A DNA stretch of 46,930 nucleotides from CALGDE01 sp964655355 (GTDB lineage: Bacteria > Cyanobacteriota > Cyanobacteriia > CACIAM-69d), in contig CAZZMD010000034.1 of assembly GCA_964655355.1 (NCBI GenBank), forward strand, positions 1 through 46,930, written 5' to 3'. Made by a program: the position numbers and the translations under genes. Shown here piece by piece: positions 26,321 through 33,033 of the stretch (within the stretch, counting starts at the first letter, position 1; every line of letters starts with the position of its first letter). The notes below the pieces were generated by a model. That model did no database searches and was not told the origin of the DNA. It worked only from the letters and a program-made list of their open reading frames with translations.

Positions 26321-27148
26321 CTATTGCGCTTTGGCTAAAAAGTCCGCCACCATTTTTTCAATCCGATATTTTTGACCGTTGTTGATGTTGTCATAGCCAA
26401 CTCCGAACCAAAGTACGCGCCCGCTTTTGAGTTCAATGCCGACTCGCATGGTGGTGGAAGAGGAGGAGGAATTCCGGGAGCGGGAGTACTCGAGTCGAGG
26501 ACCAATGACATCCTTTAGGGGGGCTTCCTCAACCTTTTTTCCCCACGGGCGGTGGTATTCAACACTGAGGCGATTGCTCAGTCGATCCAAACAACAAACG
26601 GTCGTTGGGGAGAGCAGCATGACTAAGAATCCAACCAGGATGAAAACGCCGCCAAAGATCAGCATGAACCATGCGGAGCTGACCTGCTTTTGAAAGGTGG
26701 TTTGGTTGGGATCTTGCAGGAAGGTATTGATTTGGTTTGCTGTGTCCAGGTGGGATTGATAGCCGCTGGAGTAGGCCATGCTGAGGGGAATTTGGACGGG
26801 GCGATCGGGGGAAATGGCGCTGGGGGTGACTTGCTCGAGCGCGCTTTGATCTACGAGCAGGACCGTGCGATAGGTGTCCCCGTCGCTGGATCCGCTTACT
26901 TCAATGTCTGCCTGGCGAATCGTGTTGAGGGGGATGAGGCGATTCTCTGGCGCGATGATGCGTGAGATTTTGAGTTGGCAGGCGGGCTCGGGGGTGGCTT
27001 GGCGATCGCACGATAAGGTCACACTTTCCGTCAGGAATACCGCGGGGAGCACACCGAAGAGGGCAAAGACTGCGCCGAAAATCCAGAGGGCGATGGGTAC
27101 GACTGTGAATTTGAGGGTATATGTCGTGTCTTCCTTGACTTTAAGCAT
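26321..27148 (-). CDS. Two-helix membrane protein of unknown function
   Basis: A 275-residue protein that I do not assign to a named family. One membrane helix lies at about 17-38 (VPIALWIFGAVFALFGVLPAVF) and another at about 160-182 (WFMLIFGGVFILVGFLVMLL). The 120 residues between them would be outside and contain two Cys (SCDRQ, ACQLK). The C-terminal 90 residues would be cytoplasmic, with a poly-Ser stretch and a final beta/alpha pattern (RVGIELKSGRVLWFGVGYDNIN), somewhat like a PH-type domain. It is divergent from the zinc-ribbon protein at 27466, with which it shares a repeat-rich intergenic region. Confidence 0.7.
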   Translation of the reverse strand: MLKVKEDTTYTLKFTVVPIALWIFGAVFALFGVLPAVFLTESVTLSCDRQATPEPACQLKISRIIAPENRLIPLNTIRQADIEVSGSSDGDTYRTVLLVDQSALEQVTPSAISPDRPVQIPLSMAYSSGYQSHLDTANQINTFLQDPNQTTFQKQVSSAWFMLIFGGVFILVGFLVMLLSPTTVCCLDRLSNRLSVEYHRPWGKKVEEAPLKDVIGPRLEYSRSRNSSSSSTTMRVGIELKSGRVLWFGVGYDNINNGQKYRIEKMVADFLAKAQ

Positions 27149-27465
27149 GGACTGAACTCCCTGGGGACGGATGAGTTAGGGTGCTGGGATCGGTTTATAG
27201 GACGCGCCGTTCACCCGCCAGCATAACGGTATTTTCCTCGCCGGTCGTTTGAGGGGAGCGTAGGACCGCGCGATCAGTACGCGATCAGTAGAGGTGGGAG
27301 GGCAAACTGGCATTTCCTGGCACAATGGGGCACCCTGGATTCAAGACTTTTTTTCTTTTTTCTGAGTCGTCTAGTTCTGAGTCGTCTAGTCTTGTTCGCC
27401 TGGTTTGGGTGAGCTTGATTCGATTTAGTTCGATTTAGAACGCTGGGCGAAAGGAGGCAAGTGTC
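27149..27465. other. Intergenic region between two divergent membrane-protein genes
   Basis: 317 bases between the two unknown divergent genes. It holds three separate short tandem duplications (listed next) and must contain both promoters, though no consensus promoter stands out. GAAAGGAGG lies before the ATG at 27466 as a strong ribosome site. Confidence 0.65.
27269..27438. repeat. Three independent short tandem duplications
   Basis: CGCGATCAGTA is repeated twice (27269-27279, 27280-27290). TCTGAGTCGTCTAGT is repeated twice (27361-27375, 27376-27390). TTCGATTTAG is repeated twice (27419-27428, 27429-27438). All copies are perfect and head to tail, within 170 bases. Confidence 0.95.
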
Positions 27466-28659
27466 ATGGCAGAGCGTACCGAGAAAATCCTGTTGTTTTG
27501 GGACTGTCCGGAGTGTGGCCATGCCCATATCGAAGGGCCCACCCAGCGGTGTCCACGCTGTTTTTGGTGGCGCGATCGCTCGGTCAATTTCTATGAAGCG
27601 CCTGATTCTCGCGTCCTCACCCCTGAGGAGGAAGCCAAGTACACTCGCCCGGATTGGATTTGTAAAGCTTGTGGGGCATCGAATCCGGATACGGGGCAGC
27701 CAGCGTCAGAGTTGTTGTGCGGCAGTTGCCATTCTTGGCAGACGAATGATCTAGACATGGGGACGGAGGGGCCGACCCGCGCTGCGACTGATAAGGAAGT
27801 GGCGACCGTGCAGGGGAAATGGCAGGAGGGTTTTCGCATTGACGAGGGGGATGGGGGGGCTGCGCCTAAGCCTAAGCCTAAGAAGTCGGGGAGTTTGAAA
27901 AATCGGGTTGTTGCGGGGGCGATCGCCCTGGGGCTTGGCGGGACTGGGTTTGGGGCATGGCAGCTTTTTACCCCGACTATTATTGATGCCGAAATTACCC
28001 AGCGCACCTGGACCGTTGCCGTTGAAATTCAGGAGCAGCGCCCGGTAGATGGCAGTGGCTGGAACTTGCCCAGCGGTGCCTATAATGTCCGCCGCGAGGA
28101 ACGACGGCGGGGCTCGCGTAAGGTGCAAACGGGGACCACGACCGAAGATGTCCAAGTGTCTTACCGAGAACAAACGGGCACGAAGGAGGAATGTCGGACC
28201 GTCTCCGATGGCAATGGCGTGGGTACCCGGAGCTGCCGTGATGTGCCGGTCTACACCACGAAATATCGCACCGAAACTAAGACGGTGCCGGTGTATCGCA
28301 ATGAGCCCGTTTACGACACGTGGTATTCCTACACCCAGGAAAAGTGGATGCAACAAACCACCGTTAATAACAGCGGCTCCGGTGATGCCCCCCGAACGCC
28401 GCCGACGGTGACGTTGGATAATCAGCCTTACCCCGAACGACAGCTATCGCCGCGGGAAACCTGCTATATCACTGGCCAATATGAGCACGACGACAAAATG
28501 ACGGAAAATCGTTGGTCGCTCCCTTGTTCTCAGTACGATCGCCTCAAAGTTGGGCAAACGGTCACTTTGGAAGACCGGGGGGGGAGCGTCACCTTGGTTG
28601 AGGATGAGAGTAGTGGTGCGGCGAAGGAGGGCGATCGCGAACCGGCGACTGTTCAATAA
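27466..28659 (+). CDS. Zinc-ribbon membrane protein of unknown function
   Basis: A 397-residue protein with a clear layout but no recognised family. Two cytoplasmic zinc ribbons come first: CPECGH..CPRC (residues 14-33) and CKACG..CGSC (about 66-88). A basic spacer leads to one membrane helix (about 147-165). The outer part of about 220 residues is rich in Tyr, Thr, Arg and Val, with recurring VPVY/EPVY-like units (DVPVYTTKYRTETKTVPVYRNEPVY, stated in part), and contains several Cys. The strong ribosome site GGAGG precedes ATG 27466. A bidirectional terminator follows. The divergent membrane protein at 26321-27148 is a candidate partner, by inference only. Confidence 0.75.
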   Translation: MAERTEKILLFWDCPECGHAHIEGPTQRCPRCFWWRDRSVNFYEAPDSRVLTPEEEAKYTRPDWICKACGASNPDTGQPASELLCGSCHSWQTNDLDMGTEGPTRAATDKEVATVQGKWQEGFRIDEGDGGAAPKPKPKKSGSLKNRVVAGAIALGLGGTGFGAWQLFTPTIIDAEITQRTWTVAVEIQEQRPVDGSGWNLPSGAYNVRREERRRGSRKVQTGTTTEDVQVSYREQTGTKEECRTVSDGNGVGTRSCRDVPVYTTKYRTETKTVPVYRNEPVYDTWYSYTQEKWMQQTTVNNSGSGDAPRTPPTVTLDNQPYPERQLSPRETCYITGQYEHDDKMTENRWSLPCSQYDRLKVGQTVTLEDRGGSVTLVEDESSGAAKEGDREPATVQ

Positions 28660-28676
28660 ATCGCGATCGCCTCGAT

Positions 28677-28715
28677 CCGCAAAATCCCTCCGCAAAATCC
28701 CTCTACAAAATCCCC
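28677..28715. repeat. 13-base tandem repeat, three copies
   Basis: CCGCAAAATCCCT at 28677-28689 and 28690-28702, followed by the variant CTACAAAATCCCC at 28703-28715. It lies directly before the terminator hairpin. Confidence 0.85.
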
Positions 28716-28719
28716 CAAA

Positions 28720-28762
28720 GGCAAAGGCTGAGATCCCAGTGATGGAATTCTCAGCCTTTGCC
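28720..28762. terminator. Bidirectional terminator between zinc-ribbon gene and apcF
   Basis: A perfect 14-base-pair stem, GGCAAAGGCTGAGA (28720-28733) with TCTCAGCCTTTGCC (28749-28762), and a 15-base loop. It lies between convergent genes. T-rich sequence follows on the plus strand, and TTTGGGGG follows on the minus strand. Confidence 0.8.
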
Positions 28763-28800
28763 TGAAACTTTTAATCTGGAGCCCAGATTAGGGAACTAAA

Positions 28801-29310
28801 TTAAATATCGACTTCGCTTAGTTCGCGGGTCATGTGGTCGAAGGGGGTGTCCACAACTGCCATGTCGGTGACGCCAGCCTGACCAGCCATATCGCGGGCC
28901 ATTTCCTTCATGATTTGGATGCCGCGAACGGTGGGGGAAATGGGCACACTCAAGGAGTTGTAAGTTTCCCGCAAGCCCTGCAAGACGCGCTCGTTCAAGA
29001 CATCGGCGTCGCCGGCCACGATCGCATAGGTGGCATAGCGTAGGTAATAGTCCATATCCCGCAGGCAAGCGGCGTAGCGGCGGGTGGTGTAGGCGTTTCC
29101 ACCGGGGCGCAATAGCTCGGGGACTTCCTCAAATAGGGCTAGGGACGCTGCCTTGACCAGGGCGGCCGCATTGGCATTCAGGACTGTCGCCGCCGTCACC
29201 CGATCCATACCCGACGCAAAGTAATCCTTCAGGGTGTCCATGGCATCACGGTCAAAGTAGCGACCCGTGATGTCATAGGTCTTGATTAGGCTGGTAACAG
29301 CGTCGCGCAT
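28801..29310 (-). CDS. apcF: Allophycocyanin beta-18 subunit
   Basis: ApcF replaces one ApcB subunit in the terminal-emitter trimer of the phycobilisome core and helps pass energy to photosystem II. The length of 169 residues and the start MRDAVTSLIKTYDITGRY separate it from ApcB (161 residues). The bilin-binding site is present: Cys82 in RYAACLRDMDYYLRYATYA and the normally methylated Asn72 in GGNAYTTRR. The C-terminal FDHMTRELSEVDI is typical. The ribosome site GGGAGAAGAG precedes the ATG. It is alone here, as is usual for apcF, and diverges from glnA across 743 bases. Confidence 0.96.
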   Translation of the reverse strand: MRDAVTSLIKTYDITGRYFDRDAMDTLKDYFASGMDRVTAATVLNANAAALVKAASLALFEEVPELLRPGGNAYTTRRYAACLRDMDYYLRYATYAIVAGDADVLNERVLQGLRETYNSLSVPISPTVRGIQIMKEMARDMAGQAGVTDMAVVDTPFDHMTRELSEVDI

Positions 29311-29817
29311 GATAGCTCTTCTCCCAACAGGTTTTTAAAAGACGTCAGTGTCCCAGGGGAATAAAACAAATCCCAGTGATTAACGTGCCATGGGTGGACC
29401 CAACAATATGAGGGACCCGCCTTCACTCCCAATGGTCGATCGCAAGCCTTGTCGACCGGGATTTGGCACCCCTAATCATTGCATAAGGGATGGTTTTGCT
29501 CCAAGCACCCCTGTTGTGATCCTTAATGTTTGCGCGATCGCCCCAAACCCTTTAACCAAGCGCCTTACAGCAGTTCTACCTTGAGCGCCTGAGATGAGCT
29601 TGTGTAACAAGATGTTAATGCTGCTCCGTTTGTCCATTTTGCGATCTCGGACTGGGGCTTGGGGACGAGTGGCGATCGCACGGCGGGGATCGCGGCGATC
29701 GCGCCAAAATCCGAGGGATTTCTTATGTATTGCCCCTTCATTGCCCTTTTATTCTCCCTTGCCCCTCGCTGACGACTCCCCTTCTTCGACCCTTTCCGAC
29801 TGTTCCGTATCTCTTAG

Positions 29818-29859
29818 GTATCGCCGGATACAAAAAACACCCCCTGCCCTCCATAGGAT
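29818..29859 (+). promoter_or_regulatory. NtcA-activated promoter of glnA
   Basis: The NtcA box GTATCGCCGGATAC (29818-29831) matches GTA-N8-TAC and is a perfect GTATC/GATAC palindrome. A -10 box TAGGAT (29854-29859, fitting TAnnnT) lies 22 bases later, the canonical class II spacing. Transcription would start near 29866. Confidence 0.9.
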
Positions 29860-29905
29860 GTGTCAGGACTATTGGGCACAGCAAAATTGTCCTTTATCTT
29901 GGACT

Positions 29906-30034
29906 GGACTGCTCAACCCAGCAGGGAAGGCGATTCAGCGACCCTCACTCGGTGGCAACCAACGGAAGTTTCAGCCGCAGTCCCCTTAGTTGCTGTATCT
30001 GACTGCCCCAACCCAGCAGTACTCGTACTGGAAA
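29906..30034 (+). promoter_or_regulatory. Structured, repeat-bearing glnA leader
   Basis: GGACTGC (29906-29912) can pair with GCAGTCC (29977-29983). An 18-19 base motif GACTGC(T/CC)CAACCCAGCAG occurs at 29907-29924 and again at 30001-30019, and each copy can fold as CTGC..GCAG. CAGTAC-TC-GTACTG follows at the second copy. The first repeat can therefore form either the long stem or its own hairpin. I do not see the conserved core of the glutamine riboswitch. Confidence 0.4.
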
Positions 30035-30053
30035 GATATACAAGGAGTCATTC

Positions 30054-31475
30054 ATGACCAAGACTGCGCAAGATGTATTGCAGATGATCGAGAGCGAAGG
30101 CATCGAGATCATTGACCTTAAGTTTGTTGACCTCTTCGGCATGTGGCAACACTGCTCTTTCCACAAGAGCTTGATTGACGAAGATGTGTTCACCGACGGG
30201 GCAGCTTTTGACGGCTCCAGTATCCGCGGTTGGAAAGGCATCCAAGCTTCTGATATGGCGATGGTGGCCGACCCCAACACGGCGTGGATCGATCCGTTTA
30301 TGGAGACGCCCACCCTCAGCATGATTTGCAGCATCAAAGAGCCCCGTACCGGTGAGTTCTATGAGCGTGATCCCCGCTCTATCGCTGCAAAAGCGCTGAA
30401 GTACCTGGAAGAGTCTGGCGTTGGCGACGCTGTATATTGCGGTCCTGAGCCTGAGTTCTTTGTCTTTGACGACGTGAAATACGGTCAAGACGAGTCCATG
30501 GGCTACTACGAGGTTGACTCCGTTGAGTCCATCTGGAATTCCACCCGTGACGAAGCGGGCGGCAACCTGGGTCACAAGATTGGCTATAAGCGTGGGTATT
30601 TCCCCGTGGCGCCCTCTGACACCCTGCAGGACATCCGGACTGAGATGTTGCTGACCATGGCTAAGTGCGGCATTCCCATTGAGAAGCATCACCACGAGGT
30701 GGCAACCGCTGGCCAGTGTGAGCTGGGGATGAAGTTTGCGGATCTGATTTCTGCGGCTGACAACGTTCAGATCTACAAGTATGTGGTCAAGAACGTTGCT
30801 AAGAAGTACGGCAAGACCGCTACTTTTATGCCGAAGCCTGTCTTTAACGACAATGGCTCTGGTATGCACACCCACATTTCGGTGTGGAAGGGGGGCGAGC
30901 CGCTGTTCTTTGGTGACAAGTACGCGAGCTTGAGCCAAGAGGCGTTGTACTTTATCGGTGGTTTGCTGAAGCACGCCCCCGCGGTGTTGGCGTTCACCAA
31001 TCCTTCCGCTAACTCCTACAAGCGTTTGGTGCCTGGTTTTGAGGCACCGGTGAACTTGGCGTATTCCGAGGGTAACCGGTCTGCGTCTATCCGGATTCCG
31101 TTGAGCGGTAGCAATCCTAAGGCGAAGCGGATGGAGTTCCGTTGCCCCGATGCTACGGCTAACCCCTACTTGGCGTTCTCCGCCATGTTGTTGGCGGGTC
31201 TGGACGGTATCAAGAATCAGATTGATCCCGGCAGTTCTTTGGACGTGGATATCTACGACCTGAGCCCTGAGGAGCTGAGCAAGATTCCTTCCACCCCCGG
31301 GTCTTTGGAAGGTGCTTTGGAGGCGTTGGCTGAGGACCATGAGTTCTTGACCGCTTCCGGTGCGTTCACTGAGGATTTCATCGAGAACTACATCGCTTAC
31401 AAGTTGGATGCGGAGGTTAATCCTTTGCGTCTGCGTCCCCATCCCTACGAGTACGTCCTGTACTACGACGCGTAG
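30054..31475 (+). CDS. glnA: Glutamine synthetase type I
   Basis: The enzyme joins ammonium to glutamate using ATP, the main nitrogen entry point in cyanobacteria. The protein has 473 residues, the standard size for the dodecameric GSI. Visible motifs: DGSSIRGW, PEPEFFVFD (metal ligands), NDNGSGMHTH, the ATP-site NPSANSYKRLVPGFEAPVN, RSASIRIP, and the C-terminal NPYLAFSAMLLAGLDG. A Tyr is present in the adenylylation-loop region (DIYDLSPEE), but cyanobacterial GS is known to be controlled by the small inhibitors IF7/IF17 instead; no gif gene is in the window. The ribosome site AGGAGT is six bases before the ATG. NtcA control is visible upstream and a strong terminator downstream. Confidence 0.98.
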   Translation: MTKTAQDVLQMIESEGIEIIDLKFVDLFGMWQHCSFHKSLIDEDVFTDGAAFDGSSIRGWKGIQASDMAMVADPNTAWIDPFMETPTLSMICSIKEPRTGEFYERDPRSIAAKALKYLEESGVGDAVYCGPEPEFFVFDDVKYGQDESMGYYEVDSVESIWNSTRDEAGGNLGHKIGYKRGYFPVAPSDTLQDIRTEMLLTMAKCGIPIEKHHHEVATAGQCELGMKFADLISAADNVQIYKYVVKNVAKKYGKTATFMPKPVFNDNGSGMHTHISVWKGGEPLFFGDKYASLSQEALYFIGGLLKHAPAVLAFTNPSANSYKRLVPGFEAPVNLAYSEGNRSASIRIPLSGSNPKAKRMEFRCPDATANPYLAFSAMLLAGLDGIKNQIDPGSSLDVDIYDLSPEELSKIPSTPGSLEGALEALAEDHEFLTASGAFTEDFIENYIAYKLDAEVNPLRLRPHPYEYVLYYDA

Positions 31476-31550
31476 GTTGGTTTGTTCCTTCTAGGCTGGT
31501 GCTGAGGCGTTTGCTTTGGCCCGGTCTAGGTCCCAATGAGTATTTGGACT

Positions 31551-31587
31551 GGGCTGTGATCCGTTGGCGATCGCAGCCCATTTTTTT
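31551..31587 (+). terminator. Terminator of glnA
   Basis: GGGCTGTGATC (31551-31561) pairs with GATCGCAGCCC (31569-31579), eleven pairs including one G-U, followed by seven T at 31581-31587. Confidence 0.92.
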
Positions 31588-31621
31588 GTCGGTGGGAGCG
31601 TCTCTGAAAATAAAGAAAATC

Positions 31622-31636
31622 TGAGAATAATAATCA
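31622..31636 (+). promoter_or_regulatory. Possible Zur operator upstream of the zinc-binding protein
   Basis: TGAGAATAATAATCA matches the cyanobacterial Zur box TGATAATNATTATCA at all but two defined positions. It lies 62 bases before the znuA-like start. Repression in zinc-replete cells is inferred from the match and the gene's function. Confidence 0.5.
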
Positions 31637-31697
31637 TTCCCAAAAAGAGGCGTTAGATTTTCGGGATGGTTGCTCGATGGTTGGGAGGCTAGGTTCC

Positions 31698-32867
31698 ATG
31701 AAGATTGGCATTTTGGGTTTGGGGTTGGCGGCGATCGCCCTGGTGTCCTGTGGCGGAGAGGTGGCACAGGAGCAGGACGCGGCGGGGGCGTCTGGGGAGT
31801 CTGAAAAGTTGTCGGTGGTGGCGTCCGGTGGGGTGCCTTGTGATTTGACGAAGCAGGTGGCTGGGGATTCGGTGGAGGTGACCTGTTTGATGGAACCGGG
31901 GCAGGATCCCCATTCGTATCAGTTGACGGCGGGCGATCGTCGCAAGTTGGAAGAGGCGGATTTGATTATTTATGGGGGCTTGGGGTTGGAAGAATCCTTG
32001 GGGCAGGAGGTGTTTACGGCCTCCGAGGTCACAGCGATTCCTGTCTTTGAAAAAGCGGTGCCGGAGCCCTTGTTGGTGGATGGGGATCCCCACGCGGACC
32101 ATGATCACGGCCATGACCATGGGGATCATGAGGGCGAGGGGCATGCGGACCATGGGGAGGAGAAGCATGAAGACCATGCAGACCATGATGAGCATGGGGA
32201 CGAAAAGCATGGCGATCATGGGGAGGAGGCGCATGCAGACCATGCAGATCATGATGAGCATGGGGACGAAAAGCATGGGGATCATGCTGGGGAGGAGAAA
32301 GATGGCAAGTTTGTGGATCCCCATGTTTGGCATGATGCGATTTTGGGGGCGTCCAGTGTGAAGGTGGTTGCCGATGCGTTGGCTGGGCTGAATCCCGATG
32401 GGGCGGCGGAGTATGAGGCGCGGGCGGTGGCGATCGCTCAGGAGTTGGAACTGTTGGACGGGTGGATCCGGACTCAGATTGGGACGGTGCCTGAGGATCG
32501 GCGGTTGTTGGTGACGGCCCATGATGCGTTCCGGTATTACGCGGCAACCTATGGGCTGGAGGTGCCGGGGACGTTGGGGAGCTTCAACCATGATGAAGAG
32601 CCGTCGGCGCAGGAGTTGGCGCGGTTGGTGGACCGAATTAAGGAGTTGCAGGTGCCTGTGATTTTTTCGGAGACGACGGTGGAGAGTGAAAATACTCTGC
32701 AGGCGGTGGCGCGATCGGCGGGGATTGAGCTGGCGGAGACGCCCCTGTTTGTGGATGGTCCCGGCGGGGAAGGGTCGGGGGCGGTGTCCTATCAGGAAAT
32801 GCTGGAGGTGAATACCTGTGCGATCGCTACGGGGTTGGGCGGAACGTGTACTCCCCCTGCTGAGTAG
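31698..32867 (+). CDS. znuA: ZnuA-like zinc-binding lipoprotein
   Basis: Periplasmic solute-binding protein of a zinc (possibly manganese) ABC importer, cluster A-I. It has 389 residues. A lipoprotein signal ends in LVSC-GG. Ligand His residues are visible in GQDPHSYQLT, FVDPHVWHD and GSFNHDEEPSAQE. A His/Asp/Glu-rich loop lies between the first two, as in zinc-specific members; it includes a 22-residue unit (HADHDEHGDEKHGDH core) present twice, from a 66-base duplication around 32170-32290. The C-terminal NTCAIATGLGGTC has a Cys pair. ATG 31698 has GGGAGG nine bases upstream. The permease and ATPase genes are not next to it; the downstream ABC gene is an exporter. Confidence 0.9.
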   Translation: MKIGILGLGLAAIALVSCGGEVAQEQDAAGASGESEKLSVVASGGVPCDLTKQVAGDSVEVTCLMEPGQDPHSYQLTAGDRRKLEEADLIIYGGLGLEESLGQEVFTASEVTAIPVFEKAVPEPLLVDGDPHADHDHGHDHGDHEGEGHADHGEEKHEDHADHDEHGDEKHGDHGEEAHADHADHDEHGDEKHGDHAGEEKDGKFVDPHVWHDAILGASSVKVVADALAGLNPDGAAEYEARAVAIAQELELLDGWIRTQIGTVPEDRRLLVTAHDAFRYYAATYGLEVPGTLGSFNHDEEPSAQELARLVDRIKELQVPVIFSETTVESENTLQAVARSAGIELAETPLFVDGPGGEGSGAVSYQEMLEVNTCAIATGLGGTCTPPAE

Positions 32868-32912
32868 GATCCACTGACAAGGCCCACTGAATAAAAGGTC
32901 CTTGACTTAAAT

Positions 32913-32974
32913 AAATCCCCTTGAATAAATCCCCTTGAATTCGATGGAACTAACCCATGAATTCAAGGGGATTT
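32913..32974. terminator. Long hairpin with duplicated left arm
   Basis: AAATCCCCTTGAATTC (32927-32942) pairs perfectly with GAATTCAAGGGGATTT (32959-32974), sixteen pairs. The left arm's first 14 bases are also present directly upstream (32913-32926), so two alternative hairpins are possible. There is only a weak T run. It probably ends znuA transcription. Confidence 0.7.
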
Positions 32975-33033
32975 GATTTATGACGGGGTAAACGCGTTAG
33001 GATGAACGACTCGGCAGATTTCTGGGGGTGAGT

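Larger units (their letters stand above)
29311..30053. other. Long regulatory region between apcF and glnA
   Basis: 743 bases. The left half (29311-29800) includes the apcF leader and otherwise nothing I can name. The right half contains the NtcA promoter (29818-29859) and a structured glnA leader of about 190 bases. No protein-like frame is convincing. Confidence 0.7.

Noticed and set aside
29906..30034. Glutamine riboswitch (glnA motif) in the glnA leader
   Set aside because: The conserved GGAAGUAGG-type core and the closing stem are not found; only a short GGAAGT resemblance at 29964.
30048..31442. A 464-codon open frame on the strand opposite glnA
   Set aside because: It is a shadow of the strongly biased glnA codon usage; the translation is Arg/His/Gln-rich with no domain, and glnA is certain.
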